In this document: in pieces, positions 17,450 through 26,728 of the stretch
How positions within the stretch are numbered: the stretch's first letter is position 1
How the letters are laid out: each line of letters begins with the position of its first letter
Assembly: GCF_006542375.1 (NCBI RefSeq)
Contig: NZ_CP038143.1
Span: 1,674,001 to 1,738,000, forward strand
Direction: 5' to 3'
Source of the DNA: Oecophyllibacter saccharovorans
Lineage (GTDB): Bacteria > Pseudomonadota > Alphaproteobacteria > Acetobacterales > Acetobacteraceae
DNA length: 64,000 nt
Notes under the pieces: model-generated
The model's input: only the letters and a program-made list of their open reading frames with translations
Database searches by the model: none
What the model was told of the DNA's origin: nothing
Program-made: the position numbers and the translations under genes

Positions 17450-19300
17450 ATGTCGGCAAGCCCATTTCTGCATGAAGGGGAAACCCGCGATGAAAAACTG
17501 ACCCGGGCCCGCCAGGCCCTGCAGGGCGGGCGGCTGGAGGAGGCGGCCGGCCTGGCGCGTGAAGCGGCGCTGGGCAGCATGGCCCCTGATGCGGTGCATA
17601 TCCTGGCAGCCATCGCGCTGCTGCAGGACATGCCCGCCCAGGCCATCGCCCTGGCCAGCCGGGCGCTGCAGCTTCACCCCGCTGCGCCCCCTGCGCTGCA
17701 GTCGCGCCTCCACCAGGTGCTGGGGCGCGCCTTCCTGCGCGAGGGGCAGGCGGAGGCAGCCCATGCAGCCTTTGCCCTGGCTGTGGCCCTGCTGCCTGAG
17801 GAAGCGGCAGCGCATGCAGGGCTGGGGGAAGCGGAACTGACCCTGGGCGCGGCCGCGCAGGCCAGCGCCAGTTTCCGCCACGCCCTCAGGCTAGCGCCGG
17901 CAGAGCCCATGTTGTGGTTCTGGCTGGGCAGTGCGGCGCAGCAGGCAGGCCAGCTGGAGGAAGCCGCCCAGGCCTTCGGCCGCCTGGTGGAGTTGTGCCC
18001 TGGTGATGCCGGCGCACGGGCGAGCTGGGCGGCCGTCCTGCTGGATCAGGGCAGGCTTGCGGAAAGCCGCGCGCTGCTGGAGGAAGCGGACCGCCTGCTG
18101 CCGGACCAGCGGCCCACGCTCAACAATCTAGCCCTGGTGCTGATGCGCCTTGGTGACCTGGCGGGCGCCTCAGCGCTGTTTGACAGGCTGATTGACGGTC
18201 AGGACGCGCCCGGCGAGGCGCTTTCCCCCCAGCAGGCCACGCTGAGGCTCAATCAGGGCACGGTGCTTTATGAGCGCGGTCGGCTCGCTGAGGCTGAAGC
18301 GCTCTTTCGCACGGTCAGCCAGGCGGAAGGGGGCGACAAACCGGAATCCGGTCTTTCGGGGCCAGCGGCGCAGGCGCGCTTCAACCTGGCAGCGGTGCAT
18401 CTGGCGCGCGGGGCGTGGCAGCAGGGCTGGGAAGCTTTCGAGGCGCGCCAAGGGCTAGCCGATCTCGTGCCCCAGCCCCTGAAAGCCCTGCCGCTGTGGG
18501 ATGGCAGTGCAGGCGAAGAACCGGTCTGGGTCTACGGGGAGCAGGGTCTGGGCGACATGGTGCAGTTTCTGCGCTTTCTGCCTGCGCTTTCTGCCCGCCG
18601 TCCGGTCAGGCTGTGGATGCCGCCTGACATGCAGGCCCTGGCCGGACGCGTCAGAGGGTTTGATAAAACACGCCTGCAGGCCGGCGCCCCCCACACGCCC
18701 ACGGCTGGCGAGATGCGGGTCTCCCTGCTGAGCCTGCCTTTTCTGCTTGGGGGCGGACACGGCTGCGCACCCCGGCCGGACCCTTACCTGACCCCTTCCT
18801 GCCAATCCGCCGCCAAGGCCGGGACAGCACGAAAGCGCCCCCTGGTCGGCCTCTGCTGGTCGGGCAACCCGCATTATCTTTTCGACCGCAGGCGTTCGAT
18901 GCCAGTGAACTGTCTGGAGCCTCTGCGCGACCTCAGTGGGCTGCGTTTTCGCGCCCTGCAGAAGGACGGGCCGGTGCCAGGCTGGATGGAGCGGTGCAGT
19001 GAAGAAGCCCTGGCCTCTGTGGAAGGGTTTGCCCGCGCGGTGGAGGAATGTGACCTCGTCATCAGCGTCGACACGTTGACGGCGCATCTGGCAGGCGCGC
19101 TGGGGCGCCCGTTATGGCTGCTCAACCGGCGGGGCGGTGACTGGCGCTGGCAGCAACCCCACTGGTACCGCGATGTCCTGCAGTTCATCCCGACTGAAGA
19201 AGGCTTGCCTGAAGAGGGTTGGGCCGAAACAGCTGCGCGCCTGCACCGGCATTTGCTGGCCTGGCAGCGTGAACAGGAAGGATCCGGCCCGGAAAGTTGA
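17450..19300 (+). CDS. TPR-repeat protein with C-terminal glycosyltransferase-like domain
   Basis: The protein has 616 residues. The first 350 or so are stacked tetratricopeptide repeats with the usual small-residue pattern (e.g. HAGLGEAELTLGAAAQASAS, FWLGSAAQQAGQLEEAAQAF, LNNLALVLMRLGDLAGASAL). The C-terminal 230 residues resemble a GT-B, heptosyltransferase-like fold: VWVYGEQGLGDMVQFLRFLP, VGLCWSGNPHYLFDRRRSMP and DLVISVDTLTAHLAGALGRP, then WLLNRRGGDWRWQ. This TPR plus GT-B-like layout is widespread in alphaproteobacteria and is usually annotated only as a tetratricopeptide protein. The acceptor and donor are unknown. The start follows AAGAAGAG. A TPR protein role in polysaccharide or flagellin glycosylation is possible but not shown. 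Confidence 0.8.
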   Translation: MSASPFLHEGETRDEKLTRARQALQGGRLEEAAGLAREAALGSMAPDAVHILAAIALLQDMPAQAIALASRALQLHPAAPPALQSRLHQVLGRAFLREGQAEAAHAAFALAVALLPEEAAAHAGLGEAELTLGAAAQASASFRHALRLAPAEPMLWFWLGSAAQQAGQLEEAAQAFGRLVELCPGDAGARASWAAVLLDQGRLAESRALLEEADRLLPDQRPTLNNLALVLMRLGDLAGASALFDRLIDGQDAPGEALSPQQATLRLNQGTVLYERGRLAEAEALFRTVSQAEGGDKPESGLSGPAAQARFNLAAVHLARGAWQQGWEAFEARQGLADLVPQPLKALPLWDGSAGEEPVWVYGEQGLGDMVQFLRFLPALSARRPVRLWMPPDMQALAGRVRGFDKTRLQAGAPHTPTAGEMRVSLLSLPFLLGGGHGCAPRPDPYLTPSCQSAAKAGTARKRPLVGLCWSGNPHYLFDRRRSMPVNCLEPLRDLSGLRFRALQKDGPVPGWMERCSEEALASVEGFARAVEECDLVISVDTLTAHLAGALGRPLWLLNRRGGDWRWQQPHWYRDVLQFIPTEEGLPEEGWAETAARLHRHLLAWQREQEGSGPES

Positions 19301-19329
19301 GGCCTGAAGCGCCAGACTGCGCTGCAGAT

Positions 19330-19593
19330 TCACCTGCGGGGATGTTTTGCAAGCAGGCCTTTGCCCAGTGCCAGCCCCATGACAGCCACGGGCGCGCTGA
19401 ACAGCCAGAGAAAAAATCCGTCCCGCCTGCCTGCCAGAGCGAGGGCTGCCAGCAGAAGGCACAGGATCCCGCCTGTGGTGAAAAGGGCTGTAGGGCGCGG
19501 CGGAAGAGGAGGGGCCTGGCAGCGTTTGCGAACAAACAGCGCCAGCAGCGCCCAGCCGAGCACACAGAGGGTCAGGGCTGCGAGTTCTCTCAT
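19330..19593 (-). CDS. DUF3325-type small membrane protein
   Basis: The protein has 87 residues from the ATG at 19591-19593, which overlaps the stop of the PepSY gene as ATGA. It has three predicted transmembrane segments (LAALTLCVLGWALLALFV, TTGGILCLLLAALALAG, FFLWLFSAPVAVMGLALG). Short three-helix DUF3325 proteins are typically encoded directly behind PepSY-TM proteins in iron-uptake loci of Gram-negative bacteria, and the same arrangement is seen here. The function of the family is not established. Recognition rests on size, topology and neighbourhood more than on motifs. Confidence 0.72.
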   Translation of the reverse strand: MRELAALTLCVLGWALLALFVRKRCQAPPLPPRPTALFTTGGILCLLLAALALAGRRDGFFLWLFSAPVAVMGLALGKGLLAKHPRR

Positions 19594-21167
19594 GACAGAG
19601 GGCCGGAAGTTTTCGGGCAGGGCCGGCAGCTGCGCCTCAGGTGCAACAGAACGGAAGCCCCCACCAGGCCGGTCAGCACGCCTGCCAGGTCTGTTCCCCA
19701 CAGAACCGCGCTGTAAGGCGTGGGGGAAAGTGACGGGCGGCGCGTAATGAAATCAAGCACCGGCAGCCCAAGCCCCAGCAGGCTGAGCGGCAGGAGAACG
19801 GCCCCCCAGCAGAGGGTTTGGCTTCGGGGCGTGTTTTCCGGGGCGCCTGAGAATATCCATGACAGCAGGGGCAGGAGGAAGCCTGTCCCCCAGAGCGTGA
19901 AGAAAACCTCCTCCTGCCAGAGGATGGGGTCAGGCCGGGGGGATGGCAGCCGGCTGGCCCAGAGCAGGCCGAGCGTAGCAAGGGGAAAGCCTGCAAGCGC
20001 CCAGGTCACGGCTCCCTGATACAGGCCAGCCAGCCAGCGTGGCGCGCGCGCCGGGGCAGCAGCGGCTTTGCGCGCTTCCGATTTCTGAAACAGGATCAAC
20101 CCGCTCGCCAGCACGCCCAGCCCTGCCAGACCGCAGAAGCCGTACAGCCAACGGATTGTCGAGGGCGCCCAGCGCAGGTCATGCAGGCCTCGCATGAAGC
20201 CGTAAAGGGAACACCCCTGGGCAGCCGTGACACGCTCGGCTGTATCGACATGGCTGCGCATGGGGCAGAACTGCCCGGCGTCGCTGCGGTAGAGAGTGGT
20301 CCCCGCGCCTGAGAAGAGAACGAAACCGTTCTGGCCTCTGCCCCACAGGGCTGTGCCGGTGGCCAGAAGCTCCGGGAGCGTGTGCGGCGCTGGCGTAAGC
20401 ACGCTTTGGGCCTGCAGGCGCGCTGGCGGGTTGGTGAGGCGGGTCTGCATTTTTTCAGGCAACAGGTCGGTGGCTGCAAGAAAGGTGCCGCTGACCCCTG
20501 TAAGGAGCAGCACTGCAAAAGCCAGCGTGCCTGCAAGCAGGTGCAGGTCCAGCCAGCTGCGATGGGCGCTGCCGTAAGGCCGGAACTGCAGGAAAGCAGG
20601 TTTCAGCCGCGGCCATTGCAGCAGCAGGCCGGTGAAGAGGGAAACAAGAAAACACCCCCCGGCTACTGTGACCAGCAGCGACCCCCAAGGCGCGCGCAGG
20701 TGAAAGCTGTCATGCAGCGTGACGAAAAACGCTCCGCCCGCCACGGCCTGGCCTGGCAGCCGCGCGCCGCTTGCGGGGTCGAGAGCGGGGCCGCGGAAAA
20801 CGTGACCGTCATACTGCCACAGGTGCAGGCCCGGCGCGCCAGGCTGAGGCAGGTTCAGAAAGGGGGTGGCCTTCCAGTGCCGGCTTGCTTGCAGGTCTGA
20901 GCCTTTGGAGTCGGGATGGCGGACCAGGGCCTCCGCTTCTTCCAGCGCGCGGGGTGCAAGCGGGGCCTGGGTGAGGGTGGCTGGCTGCATCCATCCCTGC
21001 AGGTCCGCGCTGAAGAGGCTCAGCAGCCCGCTATAGAAAAGCGCGGTCAGCAAAAGACCTGCCGGAAAGCCGACCCAGCGATGCACAAAACGCAACACGC
21101 CGCGCAGCCCTGCAGGTTTCCTGCCACTCGTGCCTTTGGGGGCGTTCTTTTCGCTGTTGTTTTTCAA
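19590..21167 (-). CDS. PepSY-associated TM helix (PiuB-like) membrane protein
   Basis: This 525-residue inner-membrane protein belongs to the PepSY-TM family found with TonB-dependent siderophore receptors. The start is basic (LRGVLRFVHRWVGFPAGLLL), containing the first helix and the family's conserved H-R-W motif. Two periplasmic PepSY-like segments alternate with helices: LHDSFHLRAPWGSLLVTVAG, HRSWLDLHLLAGTLAFAVLL and GFMRGLHDLRWAPSTIRWLY carry the histidines that may bind metal or heme. Members are proposed to act in ferri-siderophore reduction or iron release; that role is inferred. It is divergent from the receptor at 21338, with a Fur box between, and is coupled to DUF3325. Confidence 0.85.
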   Translation of the reverse strand: MKNNSEKNAPKGTSGRKPAGLRGVLRFVHRWVGFPAGLLLTALFYSGLLSLFSADLQGWMQPATLTQAPLAPRALEEAEALVRHPDSKGSDLQASRHWKATPFLNLPQPGAPGLHLWQYDGHVFRGPALDPASGARLPGQAVAGGAFFVTLHDSFHLRAPWGSLLVTVAGGCFLVSLFTGLLLQWPRLKPAFLQFRPYGSAHRSWLDLHLLAGTLAFAVLLLTGVSGTFLAATDLLPEKMQTRLTNPPARLQAQSVLTPAPHTLPELLATGTALWGRGQNGFVLFSGAGTTLYRSDAGQFCPMRSHVDTAERVTAAQGCSLYGFMRGLHDLRWAPSTIRWLYGFCGLAGLGVLASGLILFQKSEARKAAAAPARAPRWLAGLYQGAVTWALAGFPLATLGLLWASRLPSPRPDPILWQEEVFFTLWGTGFLLPLLSWIFSGAPENTPRSQTLCWGAVLLPLSLLGLGLPVLDFITRRPSLSPTPYSAVLWGTDLAGVLTGLVGASVLLHLRRSCRPCPKTSGPLS

Positions 21168-21247
21168 GGGCCTGCAGCGCCTGGGGCATGGGTAGGGGGC
21201 ATGGACTCGCTTCTAGCATGAACGGGTTTCAACGAGGACACGCTTCC

Positions 21248-21268
21248 AGTTGAAAATAATTCTCAACT
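21248..21268. promoter_or_regulatory. Fur box between PepSY operon and TonB receptor
   Basis: A 21-base near-perfect palindrome, AGTTGAAAATAATTCTCAACT, is centred in the 170-base divergent region. Its core TGAAAATAATTCTCA (21251-21265) matches the 7-1-7 Fur consensus TGATAATNATTATCA at 12 of the 14 defined positions. Its position allows it to repress both directions under iron sufficiency. The iron-linked genes on both sides strengthen the call. Confidence 0.82.
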
Positions 21269-21337
21269 GCATATAAGGGTCGGGCTGTCAGCTTCCGGCT
21301 GGCAGCTGTCTTTCCGCTCCGAGTCCTGGAGGGCGCC

Positions 21338-23602
21338 ATGTTCAGCCTTTTTTATGCCCCGCCTGGGCAGGGAACCCGAATCCGCCCTGCAGGCAGAAGG
21401 CGTCGACTGGCCCTGAAGACGGCCCTGATAACGGTGCTGGCCGGTCTGACCAGCGGCTCTGGCCTGGCTGCCACCCAGCCGGAGGGCCCGAAATCTCCTC
21501 GCGCTAAATCTGCTTCCACTCACCCCGCTTCAGCCAAACCCGCCCCTGGCGGGGAGGAGCGGATTCTCGTGCGGGCCAGGCGCCGTGAGCAGATGAGCGT
21601 GAGCCAGGACGGGCATCTGGGCGTGCTGGGCAAAAAGCGGGGGCTCGACGTGCCCTTCAGCGTCAAGACCTTCAGCGAGAGCCTGATCACCAACCAGCAG
21701 GCGCAGACGCTGGGCCAGGTGCTGGCCAATGACCCGGCCGTGCGCACGACCACAGGCTACGGCAATTTCTCGGAACTCTTCGTGCTGCGCGGCTTTCCCG
21801 TTCCGGGCGATGACGTGCAGCTTGGCGGCCTGTACGGCATTGCGCCGCGCCAGCTGCTCGACCCGCAGATCTTCGGGGATGTGGAAGTCGTCAACGGGGC
21901 AACGGCCTTTCTCAACGGCATGGCACCTGCCGGCTCGGTGGGCGGAACGATCGACCTGGAGTTCAAGCATGCCGGCCCCAGGCCGCTCCTGCGGGTGACG
22001 GGTGATTACACCAGCAACGCCCAGGGCGGGGGCAGCGTCGATATGGGGCGGCGCTTCGGGCAGGAAAAGCAGTGGGGCATGCGCCTCAACGTGGCAGGCA
22101 TGGACGGCCAGACCTCCGTCGAACACGAGAAGCGCCACGCCACGGCCCTGGGCTTCGATACCGACTGGCACAATGACGACACGCGCATCACCCTGGACAT
22201 GAATTACGAGAACCAGGGGGTGAACTGGGGGCGGCCTGATGTCTTTCTCAGCGGCCAGGCGACGCGGGTGCCCCATCCTGTCAAGGCGACGCATAATTTC
22301 GGCCAGCGCTGGTCCTACAACAATCTCGACTATCTGTTCGGCATGCTGGGGATCGAGCATGATTTCGGCGAGCATGTCATGGTCTACGGCAAATTCGGCG
22401 GCCTCAGCGGCGATGAGCGGGGCCGGTACGGGAATTTCTACGAAACCGACAATCAGGGCAACGGCTATAACGGCGCCATGTACGTGCCTTACCAGCAGAA
22501 CAATGAGAGCACGCTGGCAGGTATGCGGGCGCATTTTGCCACCGGCCCGGTCCATCACGAGATGAATGCGGGCGGCTCAGGCCTGTGGGAAACCGTCAAC
22601 ACGGCCTATGCGATGGGCAGCGCTTATCCGGCCAGCAACCTCTACCACCCGACCTACACGCCCCTGCCTGCCATGGGCCTGCAGGGCGGCGACATCCACA
22701 ACCCTAAGAAGATCAATGACGAGCGGCTCTACAGCCTGTTCTTCTCCGACACGATGAAGTTTTTCGATGAGCGCGTCGAACTGACGGGCGGTTTCCGCTT
22801 CCAGAACATCCTGCAGAACAATTTCAGCTACCAGACGCGGGCGAAAACCTCGGGCTATGACCGCAGCGCCATCACGCCGGTTGCAGGCCTGGTGGTGCAT
22901 GTGACGCGCCACGCCTCGCTTTACTTCAACCGGGTGGAAGGCCTCTCGGCAGGGCCCGTCGCGCCGGCGGGCACCACCAATACCGGCCAGGCATTCGCGC
23001 CTTACCGCACGGTGCAGTATGAGATCGGGGCCAAGTACCAGATGGGTCGGATCAATGCCTCGCTGGGTTTCTACCGGATGTCGCAGCCCAATGCCTTCAG
23101 CGAGGCCGACCCTGCCTTTCCCGGCCAGAGCCGCTTCGTGGTCGATGGCATGCAGCGCAACCAGGGCATCGAGGCTGATGTCAATGGCGAGATTATCAAG
23201 GGGCTGCGCTTCAACGGCGGCGTTTCCATCACCCAGGCCACCCAGCGGCGGACGGCAGGCGGGCTGACCGACGGCCTGCGCGCCATCGGCGTGCCGGGCT
23301 ACAGCATCAACGGCAATGTGGAATATGACCTGCCCTTCATCAAAGGCCTGACGCTGACCGGCCGCGTGATGCGCACCGGCCACCAGTGGCTCAACCTCGC
23401 CAACACCCAGCGCGTGCATGGCTGGACGACATGGGACGTGGGCGCGCGATATACCTTCGCCCTGCAGCCCAAGCGCCCGATGACGCTGCGCTTTGGCGTG
23501 CAGAACCTGACCAATGCCAGTTACTGGTCCTCAGCGATGGGGGGATATCTGTATGAAGGGCTGCCGCGCACCTTCCAGTTCTCCCTCAGCACCGACCTGT
23601 GA
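21338..23602 (+). CDS. TonB-dependent siderophore receptor
   Basis: This is an outer-membrane ferri-siderophore receptor of 754 residues. A basic signal peptide (RRRRLALKTALITVLAGLTS, cleavage likely near residue 45) is followed by a Pro/Ala/Ser-rich linker and a possible TonB box (EERILVRA). The plug domain runs roughly over residues 95-230 (GVLGKKRGLDVPFSVKTF, LVANDP-like LANDPAVRT, VLRGFPV, VEVVNGATAFLNGMAPAGSV), then a 22-strand barrel. The opening of the plug resembles ferrichrome and FcuA-type receptors, but the siderophore cannot be named. It ends STDL rather than in the usual aromatic residue. It is divergent from the PepSY operon with a Fur box upstream. Confidence 0.92.
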   Translation: MFSLFYAPPGQGTRIRPAGRRRRLALKTALITVLAGLTSGSGLAATQPEGPKSPRAKSASTHPASAKPAPGGEERILVRARRREQMSVSQDGHLGVLGKKRGLDVPFSVKTFSESLITNQQAQTLGQVLANDPAVRTTTGYGNFSELFVLRGFPVPGDDVQLGGLYGIAPRQLLDPQIFGDVEVVNGATAFLNGMAPAGSVGGTIDLEFKHAGPRPLLRVTGDYTSNAQGGGSVDMGRRFGQEKQWGMRLNVAGMDGQTSVEHEKRHATALGFDTDWHNDDTRITLDMNYENQGVNWGRPDVFLSGQATRVPHPVKATHNFGQRWSYNNLDYLFGMLGIEHDFGEHVMVYGKFGGLSGDERGRYGNFYETDNQGNGYNGAMYVPYQQNNESTLAGMRAHFATGPVHHEMNAGGSGLWETVNTAYAMGSAYPASNLYHPTYTPLPAMGLQGGDIHNPKKINDERLYSLFFSDTMKFFDERVELTGGFRFQNILQNNFSYQTRAKTSGYDRSAITPVAGLVVHVTRHASLYFNRVEGLSAGPVAPAGTTNTGQAFAPYRTVQYEIGAKYQMGRINASLGFYRMSQPNAFSEADPAFPGQSRFVVDGMQRNQGIEADVNGEIIKGLRFNGGVSITQATQRRTAGGLTDGLRAIGVPGYSINGNVEYDLPFIKGLTLTGRVMRTGHQWLNLANTQRVHGWTTWDVGARYTFALQPKRPMTLRFGVQNLTNASYWSSAMGGYLYEGLPRTFQFSLSTDL

Positions 23603-23637
23603 AGCGGGGCCTGCGGCTGATGTACAGCGCTCCGGGA

Positions 23638-26550
23638 TCAGGCGGCAGGACCGGTCAGCACGCGCAGCAGGGATTCCCTGAGCCGGGCGATCTGGGCAGG
23701 TGCAGTGATTTTCCGGCCGTGGGCGTCATGCAGATAGAACACGTCCACCGCGCGCAGGCCGTAGGTGGTGACATGGGCCGAGGAGATGTGCACCCCTTCG
23801 CGCTTGAGGGTGGCCGTGAGCTCGAAGAGCAGATGCGGCCGGTCGCGCCCGTTCACCTCGACGACCGTGAATTTGTCGGAAGCCTCATTGTCGATCAGCA
23901 CGCGCGAGGGCACCTGCACGTTGCCGAGCCTGCGCAAGGCAGCCGTCTGGTCAGGGGCGATCTCCAGCGCGTCCTCATCGCTGAGAGGGGGATAGGGGCC
24001 TGCCTGGCCGCCTTCAGGGTTTTGGGCGCTCAGCAGCTGGATGATCTTCGCTTCCAGCCGTTCCAGATGCGCGCGTTCTTCAAAGGCTTCGCCGTGCTGG
24101 TCCTGGATCCAGAACGTGTCAAGCGCCATGCCGTTGGAAAGCGTGTAGATCCGCGCATCCGAAATCGATGTGCCGCAGATGGCCAGCGCCTTGGCGATCA
24201 GCGAGAAGACGCCTGGCCTGTCAGGGCAGAGGACGGTCAGCTCGGTGATGCCGCGGCTTGGCAGGGGGTGCAGGTCCACCCGGATGCCGCTTTCATTGGG
24301 GTGCTGGAGCTGGGCCAGGGTGAGATGGGCATGGCGCACATGGGTATGGGCGTCAAAGCCCAGCCAGTAACCCGGCCCGCCGAGCTTCAGGAACTGGCCG
24401 ATCTCCGTCTCAGAAGTGGCAGGGCGCAGGGCACGCGCCACCTGGGCGCGCGCTTCAGCAACCCTCTGGTCATCCTCGCGCGTCTGCTGGCCGCCCTCCA
24501 GCACGTCAGCCAGCCGGGTGTAGAGGCGGTGCAGGAGCGTCGCCTTCCAGGTGTTCCATCCCCGCGGGCCGACGGCGCGGACATCGGCGATCGTCAGCAG
24601 CAGCAGCAGGCGCAGCCTTTCAGGGGACTGGATGATGTCTGCGAGATCCAGGATGGTCTGCGGGTCGTCGATGTCGCGCGAGAAGGCGGTATGCGACAGC
24701 AGCAGATGGTGCAGGATCAGCCAGGAGACGGTGTCGGTCTCTTCAGGCGTGAGGTGGAGCTGGGCGCAGATGGTCACCGCCAGCTCCGAGCCGAGCTGGG
24801 AATGGTCGCGCCCGCGCCCCTTGCCGATGTCGTGGATGAGGGCGGCCACGTAAAGGGCGCGCCTGCCCTGGAGATTGCGCGCCAGCGTGTAGGCGACGGG
24901 GATCTCATCGGCCATGCGCCCGATTTCGAGCTGGCGGAGAACGCGCACGCCTTCGATGATGTGCTCGTCAACGGTGTAGATGTGGTAGCCGTCGATCTGG
25001 GTCTGCCCCATGACCCGCGACCAGTCAGGCAGGAAACGTGCCAGCAGGCCGGTCTCGTTGAGCAGGGGCAGCCAGAAATTCTCTTCATGGCGGTGCAGGG
25101 TCCCCACAAGGGGGCGCGCTGCCAGGGGTTCAGCGCCTTTTCTGTCAGGGGCGGCGACATCGGCGTGCGGGCTTTCGCCCGTTTTGTTGTCAGCGCTTGC
25201 CGAGGGAAGCTGGGCAGGGGGGATCCGGGCCGGCGCGCAGAGCAGGTCGAGGAAAAGTTCAGCCGCTTCTGGGTTGCCGCGGAGCTCGGCGATGTGGCGT
25301 TCCTGCCGGATGAGATGCTGGACCGCATTAGGGTGGAGAGGAAGCTGGTATTTCGAGGCGACAGCCAGCAGCCGGAAGAGGTTGAGCGGCGTGTTGCTGA
25401 AGAGTTCCGACGTCATGGCAGTCAACCGGCCATTGAGGAGGTGGAAACCTTCAGGGCCGGGCAGGTAGCGGGGCGTGGTGGCGTGGAGGTGGTTCTGCAG
25501 CTGCAGCAGCATGGTGGGCTGCAGAACGCTGGTAAGCTGCATGACCGAGCGCGCCATGAGGTAGTAATGGCGCATGAAGCGCTCGACCCCGCGCTGGCGG
25601 CCGTGATTGGCATAGCCCATTCGCGCGCCGATGATGGGCTGCATGTCGAAGGTCAGGCGCTCTTCAGCGCGTCCGGCGGTGTAGTGGAGGTGCAGGCGCA
25701 CGGTCCAGAAGAAGCGCCAGATCTTATGCGCCCGGTAGGTCTCGCGCGCCGTGAGATGGCCGAGCTGCAGGCAGGAGGCGGCCAGGCCCTGCAGGCGATT
25801 GGGCTGGTCCGGACCTGGGGAAGTTCCAGAATCGCGCCCCAGCAGGGCATTGCCGATCCAGTTGAGCGCCTGCAGGTCGCGCAGCCCGCCGCCGCCTTCC
25901 TTGATGTTGGGTTCGACGAGGTAGGGAGTGTCGCCGTATTTGTGGTGTCGCCTGCCACGCTCGACGAGGCGGGCCTCGACGAATTTCTCAAGCCGCTCTC
26001 CCTGCAGCTCCCGGTGCAGCGCCTGCGACAGCTCGCCTGCCAGCGCCCGGCTGCCATAGATGGGGCGGAGGTCGAGCAGGGTGGTGCAGATGGTGGCGTC
26101 GCTGGCAGCCTCCAGGCATTGGGCGATGGAGCGCGTGGCATGGCCCACCTGCAGCCCCAGGTCCCAGAGGGTATAGAGAACGTATTCGATCTTCTCGAGC
26201 AGGGCTTCTGAGGGGGTGTCCTCGGTCAGGAAAAGCAGGTCCACATCGCTGAAGGGCGCCAGAAGCCCCACGCCGTAGCCGCCTGTCGCACAGAGGCTGA
26301 AGGTCATCTGCTGCGGATCATCCGGCAGGCCGGCATAGGCTGCCAGACCGACCAGGAGCTCATCGATCATGTCCGACAGCGCACGGGCCGCCTGCATGCC
26401 GTCCAGCGCACCGCTCTCGAAACTCTGGCGGATTTCGCGCCTTCTCCCCCCGAGTCGCAGGCGCAGTCTGGCCAATGCCTCTGAACGCGGGATGGCATAG
26501 GTCTCAAAACCGGAAAGGGTCGACAGTGCCTGGGGGGCAGTTGGTTGCAT
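23638..26550 (-). CDS. glnD: Bifunctional PII uridylyltransferase / uridylyl-removing enzyme GlnD
   Basis: GlnD senses glutamine and adds or removes UMP on PII proteins, controlling nitrogen assimilation. The protein has 970 residues, normal for alphaproteobacteria. The nucleotidyltransferase site is GGYGVGLLAPFSDVDLLFL with the D-x-D pair (about residues 91-109). The HD domain is AALIHDIGKGRGRDHSQLG. Two C-terminal ACT domains, one beginning LTVLCPDRPGVFSLIAKAL and one beginning FTVVEVNGRDRPHLLFEL, would bind glutamine. An internal low-complexity stretch (SASADNKTGESPHADVAAPD) lies before the HD domain. It follows mutS by 178 bases; mutS-glnD proximity is common in the class. Confidence 0.97.
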   Translation of the reverse strand: MQPTAPQALSTLSGFETYAIPRSEALARLRLRLGGRRREIRQSFESGALDGMQAARALSDMIDELLVGLAAYAGLPDDPQQMTFSLCATGGYGVGLLAPFSDVDLLFLTEDTPSEALLEKIEYVLYTLWDLGLQVGHATRSIAQCLEAASDATICTTLLDLRPIYGSRALAGELSQALHRELQGERLEKFVEARLVERGRRHHKYGDTPYLVEPNIKEGGGGLRDLQALNWIGNALLGRDSGTSPGPDQPNRLQGLAASCLQLGHLTARETYRAHKIWRFFWTVRLHLHYTAGRAEERLTFDMQPIIGARMGYANHGRQRGVERFMRHYYLMARSVMQLTSVLQPTMLLQLQNHLHATTPRYLPGPEGFHLLNGRLTAMTSELFSNTPLNLFRLLAVASKYQLPLHPNAVQHLIRQERHIAELRGNPEAAELFLDLLCAPARIPPAQLPSASADNKTGESPHADVAAPDRKGAEPLAARPLVGTLHRHEENFWLPLLNETGLLARFLPDWSRVMGQTQIDGYHIYTVDEHIIEGVRVLRQLEIGRMADEIPVAYTLARNLQGRRALYVAALIHDIGKGRGRDHSQLGSELAVTICAQLHLTPEETDTVSWLILHHLLLSHTAFSRDIDDPQTILDLADIIQSPERLRLLLLLTIADVRAVGPRGWNTWKATLLHRLYTRLADVLEGGQQTREDDQRVAEARAQVARALRPATSETEIGQFLKLGGPGYWLGFDAHTHVRHAHLTLAQLQHPNESGIRVDLHPLPSRGITELTVLCPDRPGVFSLIAKALAICGTSISDARIYTLSNGMALDTFWIQDQHGEAFEERAHLERLEAKIIQLLSAQNPEGGQAGPYPPLSDEDALEIAPDQTAALRRLGNVQVPSRVLIDNEASDKFTVVEVNGRDRPHLLFELTATLKREGVHISSAHVTTYGLRAVDVFYLHDAHGRKITAPAQIARLRESLLRVLTGPAA

Positions 26551-26728
26551 ACCAGCAGCTTGTTCCAGAGGAGAGGGCAGTTGCGCCAGAATTCAGGAAA
26601 ATTCAGGGATATGAACGCGGTTGGCGGCGCGAAATAAGATCCTGGAAGAACTTAAATATGTAATCCTCAGGCAGCTTCGCCCTCTTGCCGCCACAATTCA
26701 AGGGGCCTGTCCAGGGAAAGCGCGGCGC

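Noticed and set aside
23599-26211. An 870-codon open frame antisense to glnD
   Set aside because: It lies entirely opposite a clear glnD gene and shows no domain; long antisense frames are expected at this base composition.
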